DNA of 64,000 nucleotides from Carya illinoinensis (Eukaryota; Streptophyta; Magnoliopsida; Fagales; Juglandaceae), in assembly GCF_018687715.1 (NCBI RefSeq), contig NC_056760.1:42223501-42287500 (forward strand). Reading direction: 5' to 3'. The position numbers were made by a program, and so were the translations under genes. The notes below the pieces were generated by a model. The model was not told where the DNA came from. It made no database searches and saw nothing but the letters and a program-made list of their open reading frames with translations. Below are positions 21,544 to 33,615 of this stretch, piece by piece. The first letter of the stretch is position 1, and each line of letters begins with the position of its first letter.

Positions 21544-22450
21544 ACTTTCCACTTTGTTTGTTCCGCTTTGTTTCAATATAATGCAAAATTAAAAAAAATA
21601 CGATATGCTATTGAATGTGAGGCTATTATGAGCAAATTGATACATTAGACTTTCCATCTTAAATTTTATCCTTCTCATGGTTGAATTTATATTAAAATTA
21701 GTAGCAGACTCACTTGCATGGGAGTAATTAAATTTCTTCACCCTCTTCCTTTGTCTAGTTCTTTTTTTTTTTTTGTTTTTTTGTTTTTTTGTTTTTTTCC
21801 TACTTGTCTAGAGGGTTCAACAAATAATTGCTTACAACTAATAGGAACTTTTGTTGGGCCTATTTGTGTATGGTATAATTCTGTTTGAGGCTGCCAGATT
21901 ATGATCTAATTCCACCAGAATTTGTTGCAGTTTTTTTAATGACACGCTCTGACTTTTGATTCGGCCCAATTCGCTAATTAGGGTTTACTATACATTGAAT
22001 TAAATTCTTGTACGACCGTCGCACTATATATATATATATTTTATGAAAAATGATATTTGAGGTCTTAGAGTGTACAAATTTTACGCACAACTATTTAAAA
22101 AAAAATGATAAATCTAAGACCCATATGAAAATTTTATATTTTAATGATGGATCCTACCTTTTTTAAAAGAAGTGTACAAGGCTTACAGACTCTAATATTG
22201 TATCTAGCATTACTTGTATGTGATTGATTCCATTTTTATTTTATTTTTTTTCTCATCATTCTTAAAAATTTCAAGAATGCAAGACAATTCTAACCAATTA
22301 ATTTTCTTGTATTCTTCAACATTGTTTCCACCGAATGATTCTAAAAGAACAACTTTACAAAAATACAACAGTTATGTTCTGTAATATCAATAGGATAAAT
22401 AGGATTTTTAGCTTAAATTTTCAATTCAAGTAGACCATTAGATCCTCAAG
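21544..22450. other. RLP1 3' flank and intergenic DNA with a candidate MITE
   Basis: 21570-21680 is the RLP1 3' flank, which recurs at 30575-30690. T-rich GTTTTTTT repeats occur at 21762-21797. A segment at about 22045-22215 starts AAAAATGATATTTGAGG and ends ATTGTATCTAGCATTACT with loosely inverted ends, consistent with a small non-autonomous element. No gene. Confidence 0.5.
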
Positions 22451-22588
22451 GACGTTTCCCTTGCCCCCCTCCAATTCACTTAAGCCGAGTGAAATGAGAA
22501 AGAAAAAAAGAAGTCTAATTCCACATTTATATTTTCTTCTCAAGAATGACGAAGAAATAGAACACTAGAAATCAAATATTGACCATGA
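22451..22588. repeat. Segment A, copy 1, left part
   Basis: This sequence (with AAGCCGAGTGAAATGAG, TCTAATTCCACATTT and ATAGAACACTAGAAATC) is homologous to 60537-60690 and 49525-49620. The LINE at 22589-28548 is inserted into it. The last 11 bases, ATTGACCATGA (22578-22588), are the left target duplication. Confidence 0.8.
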
Positions 22589-22811
22589 TTTTTTTTTCTT
22601 TTTTTAAAAAAAGAAGAGCCAGTAGCCCCACACATAGAGGCCCCGTTCCAAGTTTATTAAAAAATCTCACTTATGGTGGAGAAAACCATGGTTACAACAT
22701 CAATACATTAGGAAAATGCTCCCCACGTGTACACCCATAACCAACTTATTACATCCAAAAAACCAAACAAAACAACCCCAAAAAAACTCCTACTATCCAG
22801 AGTAAACCAAA

Positions 22812-25800
22812 CTAAAAACGTATATAATGCATACCTGATTTATCTAATCTGTATAGACCTCTCATTTTTACATCCAACAGACCAACATTTCGGACTACCT
22901 TATTCACCCCTGTTGCACCTTCTTTTGCTAACAGATCAGCAACACTATTAGCTTCCCTGAAGCAATGACTAATAGATAAATCAAATTCTTCTAATAAAGC
23001 CACTATTTTGTCCCAAAAATTCCAAAGGTACCAAACAGTACACTTTTTAGTAATCAACCAATTAACAACCACCAAAGAATCACATTCCATATCAATATTA
23101 AAGAAACCCAGCTGTTTGCATAATAACAGTCCCTCTAACACTCCTCTGAGTTCGGCTTCATTATTAGTACAATGACCAAAGTACTTTGTAAAAGCAAACC
23201 TCAACATACCAGTATCATCCCTCAATATACCACCACCACCTCCTTCTCCAGGATTACCTAAATTACTGCCATCTATATTTAGCTTAAATCTTCTCAGACT
23301 AGGCGCAGTCAACTTCACAATTCTCGGCGCTCTTCTCTATTTTTTCACAATATTAACATTCAATTTCTTCAAAATATCTATATCCCTCTTTGACAATTTT
23401 TTTACATTTTCTATTTTCTTAGCAACATACCTTATCCAGTACATCACAGATCTCCAAACCACCTCCAACTTCTCATGTTTTCCTTCCATCCGAGCTGTAC
23501 ATCTCCTTTTTCACAGCCTCCATGTCACAATAACAGGTACTAAACCCAGCAGCATCCCCAGTTGAGATTGTCTTGATGCTCGACTAAACCAGGCATATAC
23601 CCTTTCTCTCCAACGTTGCTGAGGCACAAACGGAATGTCTAATTCAGCCGATACCTTGCACCACACAGACCTTGCAAACTGCCCACTTCCAAGCACATGA
23701 TCCAAGTCTTCAACTTGACCCCTGTTACAACAATTACAGCATGAGGCTAGCGCTACACCAACCTTTTTTATTTTCTCATCTACACTAAGGCATCCAAACA
23801 TTGCCTTCCACATACATAGAGACATTTTTTTTTGGTAGACTTTTATTCCACACCCATTGATACCACTCATTCCTTACTAACTTAACTCGAAGCATATCCC
23901 ATGCTGACGTTGTTGAGAAAAGACCATTTTTATTTGGAAGCCAAATTAACACATCCTTCTTATTTTTCAAATTCCCAATAGTCTCCATAACATCTGTCCC
24001 CAACCGATTACCAATCATTTCTTGCAACTTGCCAATGTCCCATAGATCATTAATCACCAACTCTCTAATTCTAATATCAGGATACTCTACCTGTTGTACA
24101 AGATCACATAACATGCCTTCATTTAGGAACTTATCATACCAAAATGACAGATCCCCCTCATGCACCTTCCACTTTGAGTTTCCTATGATAAAAGGAATTC
24201 CCTCCACAACTTTACACCAAAAATTGGAACCTGATGTTCTCCCCAACCACAAACACATTTGTTTATTCTTCACATATTTAGCCCGAAAGAAGTTTGCCCA
24301 TAAACTGTCCTCAGTCAACAGCTGCCACCTAAATTTATGAAACAAAGATCTTTGCACTTCCCCCAACTTCCTGACACCAATCCCTCCCTCCTCCACCGGA
24401 CCACACATATGATTCCATGCCTTCCATCTTCTTTTAACTTTACCATTTTTATCTCCCCAGAAAAAACCAGAAAATAAACTATTTAGCTTCTTAATCACAG
24501 ATGCTGGCTTTTGAATTACTGATAACAGGTGAATCGGCATACTTGATAACACATGTCTCAAAAGGATGAGCCTACCTCCTTGTGACAAGAGTCGGCTCTT
24601 CCATCCTTCCAATTTGTTTTGAACCTTCGCTACTAAATAGTCTAAATGCCTGGCTTTCAGTCTTCCATCTACAATTGGAGCTCCCAAATATTTACAAGGG
24701 AACTCACCCTGCACAAAACCAGTCACCCTCCGAATATCATTAATATGCTGATTTGATATCTTCTTAGAAAAATAAATCGCTGACTTCTCATAATTAACTT
24801 TCTGACCCGTCCATCTCTCATACTATTTGAACACATCCATCAAACATTGAATCGTTCCTTTGGAAGCATTGGTAAACAAAACTATGTCATCAGCGTATAG
24901 AAGATGAGAGACCACCGGAGAATTTACCGGATGAGAGAAAAGTTGTATCTTCTTTTCAGCCACTTTTCCTTTTATCATCTTTGAGAGAACCTCCTCCATA
25001 ATTATAAATAAATATGGCGAAAGCGGATCCCCCTGTCTAAGCCCTCTCTTTGACTTGAAAAAACCTTTAAAGGTCCCATTCAACATTATTGAAAACCACG
25101 GCGTTGTAACACAGTTTTTAATCAAATCAAAAAAATCTCCCGGCACTCCAAAGCTAGACAACACATGCATTAAGAACTTCCAATTTACCCTATCATACGC
25201 TTTTGACATATCAATTTTTATAAAGACATTTCCACCCCGTGCATTCCGATGTAATAATTTTAACATTTCCTGAGAAAGGGAAATGTTTTGAAAAATACTT
25301 CGACCTTTTACAAACGCCCCCTGCTCCGGCGATATCATTCTATCCAGCACCATTGCTAATCTATTCACAATCAACTTTGCAAACACTTTATAGATCACGT
25401 TACACAAACTAATCGGCCGAAATTTATCAAAACTTGTAGCATCCTTCACCTTTGGGATCAAAACAATAAAAGACGTTGTATAAAATCTTGGTAATTCCAT
25501 ACCTTGAAAAAATTCCATAACTGCATTGCTGAGTTCCATGCGAACTATCTCCCAGCATGTCAAATAAAATTGCGAACTGAAACCATCTGGCCCCGGACTT
25601 GAATCTTTTGGAATAGAAAGTAATGCTTCATAAATCTCTTGATCTGATGGTGGCTTCCTCAGGAACCTTTCCTCATTTTTACCCACCACAGAGCTAATTA
25701 ATGTAGATAAATCAGGCAACTCCAAATTCTCTTCTTCAGACAAAAACCTTTCAAAATACCTTGTAGCTTCTTCATGTATTTCTACAGGTGACTCAAGAAG

Positions 25801-27054
25801 CCTACCACCAGAAAGTTTCATGTTCTTCACCATAGCATTTCGCCTTCTTTGTGCAATTACGACATGAAAGTACTTTGTGTTCTGATCACCTTCCTCCATC
25901 CATCTTTGTTTAGCCTGCTGCCGTAATCGAGTGTCCTCCCTTTGTACCCACTGATCCAGCTCGTTACTAGCTTCAAGAAAATCACATTCAAGTTTCCTCG
26001 TGTATTGGTTTTGAAGCTCAACATCTAGCACCTCCACTCTTTCTTCTAATTCTCTAATTGTCCCCTCCATTCTACCAAAAACCTCTTTATTCCATCTTTT
26101 TAATGTCACTTTCAATCTCTTTAATTTTCCGGCCAATACCAATAATCCATTTCTAGGAAACGGTTCTTTCCAAGAACTCTCCACAATCTTAAGGAATTCG
26201 TCATGAGCTACCCACATATTTTGAAAATGAAAAGGCATCGGACCATACCTAGTAAAGTTATCCGCAAATTGTACCAAGAGAGGGGCATGATCTGAAGTTC
26301 TTCTCTCCAAAAAATGAGCTGAGGTAGTCTCGAATTTTAACGCAAATTCATTATTGACAAGCATTCGATCAAGTTTAGCCCAACTCCTCGCCATACCTTC
26401 CTGCCCATTACACCAAGAGAATTGCTTCCCTTCAATTTTCCAATCCAACAAGCCACAAGAATTAATACAAAGGTTAAATTCATTCATAGCACTTCTTGAT
26501 CTTGGGAGCCCACCTGCACGTTCATCATCAGCTCTAATAATATTAAAATCGCCACACACCATCCACGAGATATTAGGACAAGAAAAACTGCACAGATGAT
26601 CCCAAAGTTGCCTCCGATCCACCATAAGACATTTAGCATATATAAATGTTGATAAAACCATACTTCCATCTCTTGAAAACAGACAAGTAATCGATTGGTT
26701 AGTAACACTAACCAAATCCATATTCAAGTCATCCCTCCAACATACCCATATCTTACCACCATCATCAATATTCGACATGAAATTATTAAAACCAGATCTA
26801 ACAACCCATCTTTGTATTTTCTCAACAGATAAAAAAGGCTCTAAAATAGCCAAAATTGAGATATTATGCTTACGAATCAACTTCCATACTCTACTTTTCG
26901 ACGTGCCCAGTCTGCGCACATTCCACACCATTACCTTGCCAATCATAACTTCAGCTTGTTTGGTTGGACCTTCGTCCTTCGAGATTTCCTCACAGGTACT
27001 TCTTTGGCATTTATATTCAGAACACTCACATGACTTCCTCCCGGATCCGAACAA
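22812..27054 (-). pseudogene. LINE-1 ORF2: endonuclease, reverse transcriptase, zf-RVT, RNase H
   Basis: The role is target-primed reverse transcription. The endonuclease shows MVCGDFNIIRADDERAGG and SDHAPLLV. The reverse transcriptase shows the LIPKVKDATSFDKFRPISL block, IDMSKAYDRVNW, LRQGDPLSPYLF and the active-site LLYADDIVLF. Reading on, a stop at 24823-24825 (after CLMDVFK) breaks the frame, but the same frame resumes downstream to about 23785. A frameshift near 23830 moves into the zinc-binding region (CCNCCNRGQVEDLDHVL), and another break precedes the RNase H domain (22812-23318). The RNase H domain retains its acidic residues in NIDGS, NNEAEL, ECDSLVV and SVADLLA. The catalytic motifs are intact; the reading frame is not. 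Confidence 0.9.
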
Positions 27055-28519
27055 TAGTATTTTTCACAATTCACCTTTTTGGGCATTTCTTCTTCAGAGA
27101 ACACTTCAATACCTTTCTGATAAGTATCTACTTCCTCAGCTTTGTCAAAAACAGCTTCTCCTGCTATACCCAATTCGTCCCCTACCATTGCATTCCGTTC
27201 GCTTACCATTTTTGATCCCGTGTTCACAAACTCGCCATTCAGACCTGTCAATACATCCGCCGTCCCTTCTAAAACAGTCTCCCCTTCATTATGCACTTCA
27301 TCCCCTGTCTCACCATTCCTGACCAACACTACACCACTATCAGCACACACTCCATTCTCATCTCTACTATTTTCAATTAACGGAACAGAATCAACCTGTA
27401 CACCATTTTTACTTCCCCCCCACTAATCATCCCATTCTCAAAACCGGGATCTGGGCAGTGGTCAATTACCACTTGTTTACCTTTATCAACTACCACCTCT
27501 ACAATGTTATCTTCCTTTTTCCCCTCTCCTCTATCCCCCTTGACGACTTCCACTTCTCCATCTTCTAACTGTTTTTTCTAGCCCACTACCTTCCAAATAC
27601 TCTTGTCATTCTTCTTAATCCCCAACTTTTCTTCATTCATTTTTTCTGTTTTTTGTTTAATCTTCAACCCCATTCTACATACCACATCCGTGTGTCCCTG
27701 TCGAAAACACTTGTTGCAGTAGAAACCTCTTTTCTCATAAACTACGTTCTGCCAAATCTGGTGTTTTTGTCCCACAACAATTGGAAACCCACCAACCATC
27801 TCATCTTGAAGATCCACTTCTACACAAATTTGAGCTCCAGTAGCACGAGTACGGTACAGGGTTGCATTATCTGTCCCAAGAAATCTCCCAAATCTTGTAG
27901 CAAAGCTCTGAAGACAATCCAATCTGTACAAATGTAAAGGTAACCCAGGCAAGAAAATCCATTGTGGAGCAATCGACGGTTCCTTCTTCACATCAAAATC
28001 AACTGTCCAATTAAACAACCGAAACTGACAACCAGCCACCATTCTTCCTTCCCTAGCCCACGCATGAACATAATATGACTCATTAGCCAAATGCAGTAAC
28101 ACATGATGATCATCCATAAAGCTAATCATCGGCACCTCATTAAATCCCCAAGTTTTGATAATATGCAACCATAAAACATCAATGGATGGCCTTGTCGAAA
28201 GAAATTTTAGAACCAATGCATATTTTAAATCCTCAGCCGCTCTGTCCATCTCCAATTCAGAGAAAACAAAACCAAACTCCCCATCAATCTTTTCAGGTTT
28301 CCTCAAAGGCAAACAAAACTTTGGTTGCTGCAAGGGCCGCTTCAACACCTGAACAAATGACTGTCTAACACCATCAACATTCTTGGCATTTCCACCCTCA
28401 GAAATCTGCCCACCTAGATCCTGGACGCCCTCACCCATCCAGCCGGTAACAGAGTCACTGGCGGCCAAAGAGAAGTCTTTGCTCTCTCCTAAAAACGATA
28501 AAGCCCTAGTAGAGGACAA
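26943..28519 (-). pseudogene. LINE-1 ORF1: DUF4283 RNA-binding protein with zinc knuckle
   Basis: The first 313 residues (27578-28519) hold the DUF4283-type region, with phrases such as VLLHLANESYYVHAW and IAPQWIFLPGLPLHLY. A zinc knuckle CNKCFRQGHTDVVC (CX2CX4HX4C) follows. Plant LINE ORF1 proteins of this type bind the element RNA. A TAG at 27578-27580 stops the frame. The sequence after it still encodes an acidic tail, which ends in the basic RKSRRTKVQPNKLKL (26943-27350), so the intact ORF1 was longer. The tail lies in a separate frame segment, indicating at least one indel. Confidence 0.8.
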
Positions 28520-28548
28520 AATCGCCCTACCATGTCAGCTACTCATGT

Positions 28549-28690
28549 ATTGACCATGACTTATTTCATGGACTTCGGCACAAAAGAATCCCAAAGGTGA
28601 GAGAATGCGAATGCTCAATCCCATTAGTAGCTTTCGGTTAGGGGGACTTCAAAGCATTTTCTATGAAATAATATTTACAGTTATGGAGTG
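28549..28690. repeat. Segment A, copy 1, right part
   Basis: Starts with the right target duplication ATTGACCATGA, then continues the sequence homologous to 49624-49960 and 60685-60790 (AAAAGAATCCCAAAGGTGAG, CTTTCGGTTAGG). Homology fades near 28680. Confidence 0.75.
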
Positions 28691-28768
28691 CATACGTATT
28701 GCATAATTTTTTTGAGAAAAATGAGTAACGCTGTTGAGATAGCACATATGCTTGTTCTATTACGTGGA

Positions 28769-29597
28769 AAAAACCATTGATCAATATGCAACGTCAAATA
28801 TCTCAAAGTTTAGGACCTTTTTGATAATTCCTTTAGTGGCATAATTCCCGAATGCTTGATTGAAATGAGTGAGACTCTAGAAGTACTAAATCTCGGGGGA
28901 AAAAAAAAAACCTCACTTGTATAACTTGCCATTTAATTAAATATTTCCCATTACTAGCCATGTTACTTGCAGAATGTATTTATGTTACATGTCCTTGTTC
29001 TACGTTCTAACAAATTCCATGTGTCCCTTGGTTGTTCAGGGCCTAATGCCAATGCTGCCTTGCCAATCCCCAAAGAAATAGTAATTGACGTTTCCTACAA
29101 CAATCTTGAGGGGACAATTCCTGAAGAAATAGGACAAATCAATTCATTACGAGTTCTCAACTTGTCCCATAATGCTCTTATAGGCCAAATCCCACCATAT
29201 CTAGAAAAACTGAGTCGTCTTATATCACTAGATCTTTCAAGCAACAAGCTTACTGGAAAGATCCTTGAGAATCTCATAGAACTAACTTTACTATCAACAC
29301 TAAATCTTTCGTTTAATCACTTGGTGGGGCAGATTCCAAGAATGAGATTTCATGAAACATCCTATGAGGGAAACGAAGGATTATGTGGCTTCCCACTACA
29401 TGAAGAATGCAAAGACTCAGAATCATTCGAATAATGGCATTGTGGTTGATTGGTATATCATAAGCGTTGAGTTTGGATTTATTTATGGTCTTGGAATTAT
29501 CATCTTACCGAATTTATTTTCAAAGAGGTGGAGGATATGGTATTCCCAACAACTTGATGACATTCTTTCAAAAATCTTCCCCATGCTAATTTCTTGA
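28769..29597 (+). pseudogene. LRR receptor-like protein, RLP2 (C-terminal fragment)
   Basis: Homology to RLP3 starts abruptly at CGTGGAAAAA (about 28772), so the signal peptide, cap and most LRRs are missing. The remainder encodes late LRRs ([37 protein letters not shown]) and the post-LRR segment [21 protein letters not shown]. After a frame break near 29425 comes the membrane and tail segment (FIYGLGIIILPNLF, RWRIWYSQQLDD). A poly-A insertion near 28900 also disrupts the frame. Same direction as RLP1 and RLP3; cannot encode a full receptor. Confidence 0.85.
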
Positions 29598-29867
29598 AGA
29601 AGAGGCAAAGGCATTAGTCTATTTTTCCCCATGTTTCGATATAATGGAGAATAATAAAAAAATGTGGTCATGCAATTTGATATGAGAGTTTTCTTTGTAA
29701 TTGCTAATATGTATTATTGAAATATTTTTGTACGTGATATAGATTTGCTGGTGACTTATGCGATGAAGATGTGATGTTGAAACGAAGTATGCCCTTGTTT
29801 TAACGCATTACTCACTATTTCGAATAGGCATTCAACATGAAGTAGTAAGGTTTAGGGATATATAAAG

Positions 29868-30394
29868 AAACTCCCTCAAACTATACTATCATGGTATCAC
29901 CCAATTATGAGGTATAGTATTTTTATTTAGGGATATATAAATAAAAATACTTTTCTCATAGAGACGTAAAATAGGTTGGGTTCGGAGATAAAGAGGCGGC
30001 TTGGGAAGGAATTGGATATTTTCGTGGGAAATTAAGACACCTTGCGGACAAGGTTCTCGAAGATGGGGGACCTGTCATGTGCCCATCACACATGGAGTCA
30101 TCTGGGCTTTCGACTTGATCGTGCGGTTCTTAATTAATTGTTGTTATGTATTTTTTCTTAAGTTCTAAAAGGGTCTTTTTAACTGACTGTATTTATTTTT
30201 ATTTCTTACGGGTTGAACGAGTCTTTAGGAGTCATGGGCCATGTTGGTACTAGAATGGTAGTGGGTTGGGTCATGTGCCAACGTGATCTGAGTTAATTTT
30301 GACTCTAATTATATTTAAGTCCTGTTATTGAATTAATGATACAAGAATTTTTTCTTTGAGTCCATTATGACCTCTTGAAGGATTGGCCCCTCAG
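29868..30394. repeat. Dispersed ~520-bp repeat, copy 1
   Basis: Nearly collinear with 46425-46938. Both begin AAACTCCCTCAAACTATAC and end GGATTGGCCCCTC, with unrelated flanks. TATTTAAGTCCTGTTATTG near the end resembles a promoter or R region, so a solo LTR is possible. No TG..CA ends or target duplications could be assigned. Confidence 0.75.
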
Positions 30395-31417
30395 ATCTTG
30401 TTTGGGATTGCGGTATAAATTTTAAAAAATATTTAAATATTTTTAAAAATTCTTTAATAAAAAATTAACTCATTTGAGTATTACATATTTAAATACTTTT
30501 AATTTTAAATAAATTAAAAAGTACGTTTGAAGAAAAATATAATTTTAATAAATAGAATTATTCTATTTTAATATAATGCAAAATAAATAAAAAATAAAAA
30601 ATCGATATGCTATTGAATGTGAGGCTATTAAGAGCAAATTGATATATTAGACTTTCCATCTTAAATTTTCTCATTCTCGGTCATACTAATTGGAATATCA
30701 AAGAAGTTGACATGTAATTTCATAGCACCAGGTCAACACTAATTAAAAATATAAATATTTATAATACTATAAAAAAATGTAAATAAAAATTAAGACGATA
30801 TTTTTAAACAAAAGATATATATTACATATAAAAATCAGATAAACGAAAACCATTTTCAACATTTTAATTTGTAAGTTTATTTAATAAGTTTTTCTTTTTT
30901 AGTTTTTAAATATAATTACTTAGTTTTTAGTTTTAATGTTTTTATTTCTTAGTTATTTACTGCAATTTTTTGGCATTTCCAATATTAAGTTTTTTTAAAA
31001 ATTTTTATTGACGTGGCTAATGAGGTATCACGTAAGACATTAATGTCATATTTTATCTCTATTACTGTAAAATCTAACGGGAATTAACTGATCTCAAAAT
31101 CTATAAATCTAAAAAGGAATTAATGAATATTAAAATATCAAGAAATTTCTTTATCACGGGATGCAAACTTAGGGAATTATTTTACATTTAACCAAACAAT
31201 TTCAAAAGACTTTAACATCAAAAACTTGGAAGTTGTGAATAAATCTGTAGGATCTTGACTTCTCATTGAAAGCCTTAAAATATTATTCTTTTTTTAATTG
31301 AAACTTCCTACCATTTAAGGTTCCATTGCTTATCAGCTACCTTGGAAAGATAGAAATCCTTGCAACCTTGGAAAAGTAGAAAAAGCAGAAGAGGAAGGCA
31401 AAAGTTTTGGCAAAGAT
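30395..31417. other. AT-rich intergenic DNA with a relic of the RLP 3' flank
   Basis: 30575-30690 (AATATAATGCAAAAT, CGATATGCTATTGAATGTGA, TTAGACTTTCCATCTTAAAT) matches the RLP1 downstream region at 21570-21680. No coding sequence lies beside it. The remainder is AT-rich without a recognisable gene. Confidence 0.6.
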
Positions 31418-31429
31418 TTGTGAAAGCTT

Positions 31430-33297
31430 TTTATTTTTATTTTTATTTATATTAAAGAGCCAGTAGCCACCCACATAGAAGCTCTGTCCCAAGTTTATTA
31501 ATAAATCCTCACTTGTGGCGGAGGAATACCGTGGTAACAAAAAAACACTTGGGGGCATACAATAAACCTCTAAAAAAACAAGCCCAAACCAAGTGCTAAA
31601 AAGACCTAACAAAAAAAAAAAAAAACAACTAACAAGAAAAAACCAACACAAAAACAACGAAACCAACCTGCAAAACAAAAAAAAAAAAAAAACCACCAAA
31701 AAAACCAAACCTATAATCGAATAGCCTGGAGACCAATTTTATCCACTTTCAAAATACCTTTAAGCAAATGGGGCACGTCATTGTATGAACTCCATGTACC
31801 ATTCTTCTGATCAGACACCAAGCGAGCCAAGAAATCTGCTCCTACATTGCCTTCTCTGTATATGTGTTGGATCTTGACCTCCAAGGTTGCGACCATAACT
31901 TGTATCTTTTCCCAATAATCTTCAAGATACCATATACCACAACGCCCTTTTTGCAACCAGTGAACCACCAACAGCGAGTCTAATTCAATCTCCACTCTTC
32001 CAATATGTAAGACCTGACAATACTGAAGACCATAATAAAGCGCCATGAGCTCAGCCTCATTATTAGAGCCATATCCCAATTCCTTCGCAAAAGCCCAAAT
32101 AAGGTGCCCCTTCTCATCTCTAATAATGCCCCCGGCACCCATACGACCTGGATTTCCCAAAGAACTGCCATCCACATTTAATTTAAACCACCCCGGACTT
32201 GGTTTCATCCATTTCACCAACCTAAAGTTATGCCTCTTCTCATGTTTAACTGGAATAGAAAAAAAATTTAACACTTTTTCATCTCCATCAGTTATCTTTT
32301 TACTAGCACGTAGCCTGACACCCACCCATGCAATGGCTGCCTTTATAGAACCCCAGAGAGAACTCACAGCAATGTGTTTCCCTTCCATACGTGCCTTACA
32401 CCTCCACACCCAAAGGGACCAAGTCACAATAATAGGAACAAGAGCAAGCAAAGTACCTTTTTGAGTCGAATGAGTAGCACGCCTAAACCACAACTCCATA
32501 GTTGCTCTCCAAGATCTCTGCGGATCATAAGGCATCCCTAACTGTGTAGATACCCACCTCCAAGTGTCAGCAGCAATCCTCCTATAAACCAGAACATGCT
32601 CTTGATCTTCCACACACCCCTGCATACAACATTCACATCTTGAGGCTAAAGGAATACCCAAAGAGCTAATACGACTATCAACAGTAAGACTATAATGCAT
32701 AGCCTTCCAGATGGTAATCGAATATTTTTTTGGAAGAGCTGAATGCCAAATCCAGGTAGCCCATTCAGATTTTGGTGCACGAACATGAACACACTCCCAG
32801 GCCAATTTTGAGGAAAAAACCCCATTCAGATTTGGCTTCCAAATCAATAAATCTCCACCCTCTTTTTGTGCACCGAGACAATTAAGAATTTCTTCCATTT
32901 TAGTGTCCCCCACCAAACTATGTAACAAATCCATATCCCAACCATTATGAAGCCTACATTCCCAGACTTTCAAAAAAGGATAATTAGATATATCACAAGA
33001 GTTGACAAGAGCTCCCGACTTAAGCCAAGGATCTCTCCAAAAAGACACATTACCATCCCGCACCCTCCACCAAGAATTGCCTAAAACCTTTGGAAACATA
33101 CCCACAATATGCTTCCAAAAAACTGTTCCTTTCCGTTGATCTACCAAAGTCACATGCTGATTTTTCACATACTTTTGCTTGAAAAAATTTGCCCACAAAG
33201 AATCACCTGTCAATAAATTCCAAGCCAGCTTCATAAATAAAGATTCTTGGACCTCTTCTAATTTTCGAAGACCCAAACCTCCTTCTCGAATAGGAGG
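31430..33297 (-). mobile_element. 5'-truncated L1-type LINE (LINE-2)
   Basis: A 12-bp duplication TTTGTGAAAGCT flanks the element (31418-31429 and 33298-33309). The T-rich start at 31430 is the complement of the poly(A). The 3' end GAGCCAGTAGCCACCCACATAG matches LINE-1, so it is the same family. It encodes only the ORF2 C-terminus: the zf-RVT region (REGGLGLRKLEEVQ, CECCMQGCVEDQEHVL) and RNase H (NVDGSSLGNP, SNNEAELMAL, ELDSLLVVHW, NVGADFLARL). The LINE reading frame is uninterrupted to the stop at 31711. The apparent upstream extension to 33483 lies outside the insertion. Confidence 0.92.
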
Positions 33298-33309
33298 TTT
33301 GTGAAAGCT

Positions 33310-33600
33310 AAGCTCTAGTGATAACATATCGTCATCATTTTTTGCGCAAAAGCCACCAAGTTGTGTAGGCAATTTTCTACTCGTCCATAGCCGCTTGAAA
33401 AGTGTCCATGCAATTGCAAACCGTAAACCCAATGACGAGACTTCACATCCATGAACACAGCTACTTAGACCCTGAAAATTCATCCAATATAAGCCAACTC
33501 TATGCTCCTTCTTTTGTCCCCAATTCTAGACTTTTCTCTCTCTTGAGCTTTCTATATATTGTTTTCACCAATTTTTCATTTCTTTATTGTGTAGATCTTC
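33310..33600. other. Short spacer between LINE-2 and RLP3
   Basis: Pre-insertion flank of LINE-2 and the putative RLP3 upstream region, with a CT-rich stretch near 33530-33600. On the minus strand an open frame continues from LINE-2 through here by chance. Nothing else recognised. Confidence 0.5.
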
Positions 33601-33615
33601 TCATTGCAACCTACA

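Larger units (their letters stand above)
22589..28548 (-). mobile_element. Near full-length L1-type LINE with RNase H (LINE-1)
   Basis: The element lies on the minus strand. ATTGACCATGA (11 bp) flanks it exactly at 22578-22588 and 28549-28559, and a T-run at 22589 is the complement of its 3' poly(A). It is about 5.96 kb. From 5' to 3' it carries ORF1 with DUF4283 and a CCHC knuckle, then ORF2 with endonuclease, reverse transcriptase, a zinc-binding zf-RVT domain and a C-terminal plant RNase H. The 3' end has the phrase GAAGAGCCAGTAGCC, shared with 31430-33297 and related to 54569-57775. Only a few stops and frameshifts interrupt it, so it is a relatively young but dead copy. Confidence 0.93.

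Noticed and set aside
24029..27426. Several plus-strand ORFs over LINE-1 (for example 24029-24340, 26777-27322)
   Set aside because: Antisense shadows of the LINE ORFs, without independent domains.
33310..33483. N-terminal extension of the LINE-2 ORF as a new protein domain
   Set aside because: The target duplication places it outside the element, so it is flanking DNA read by chance.
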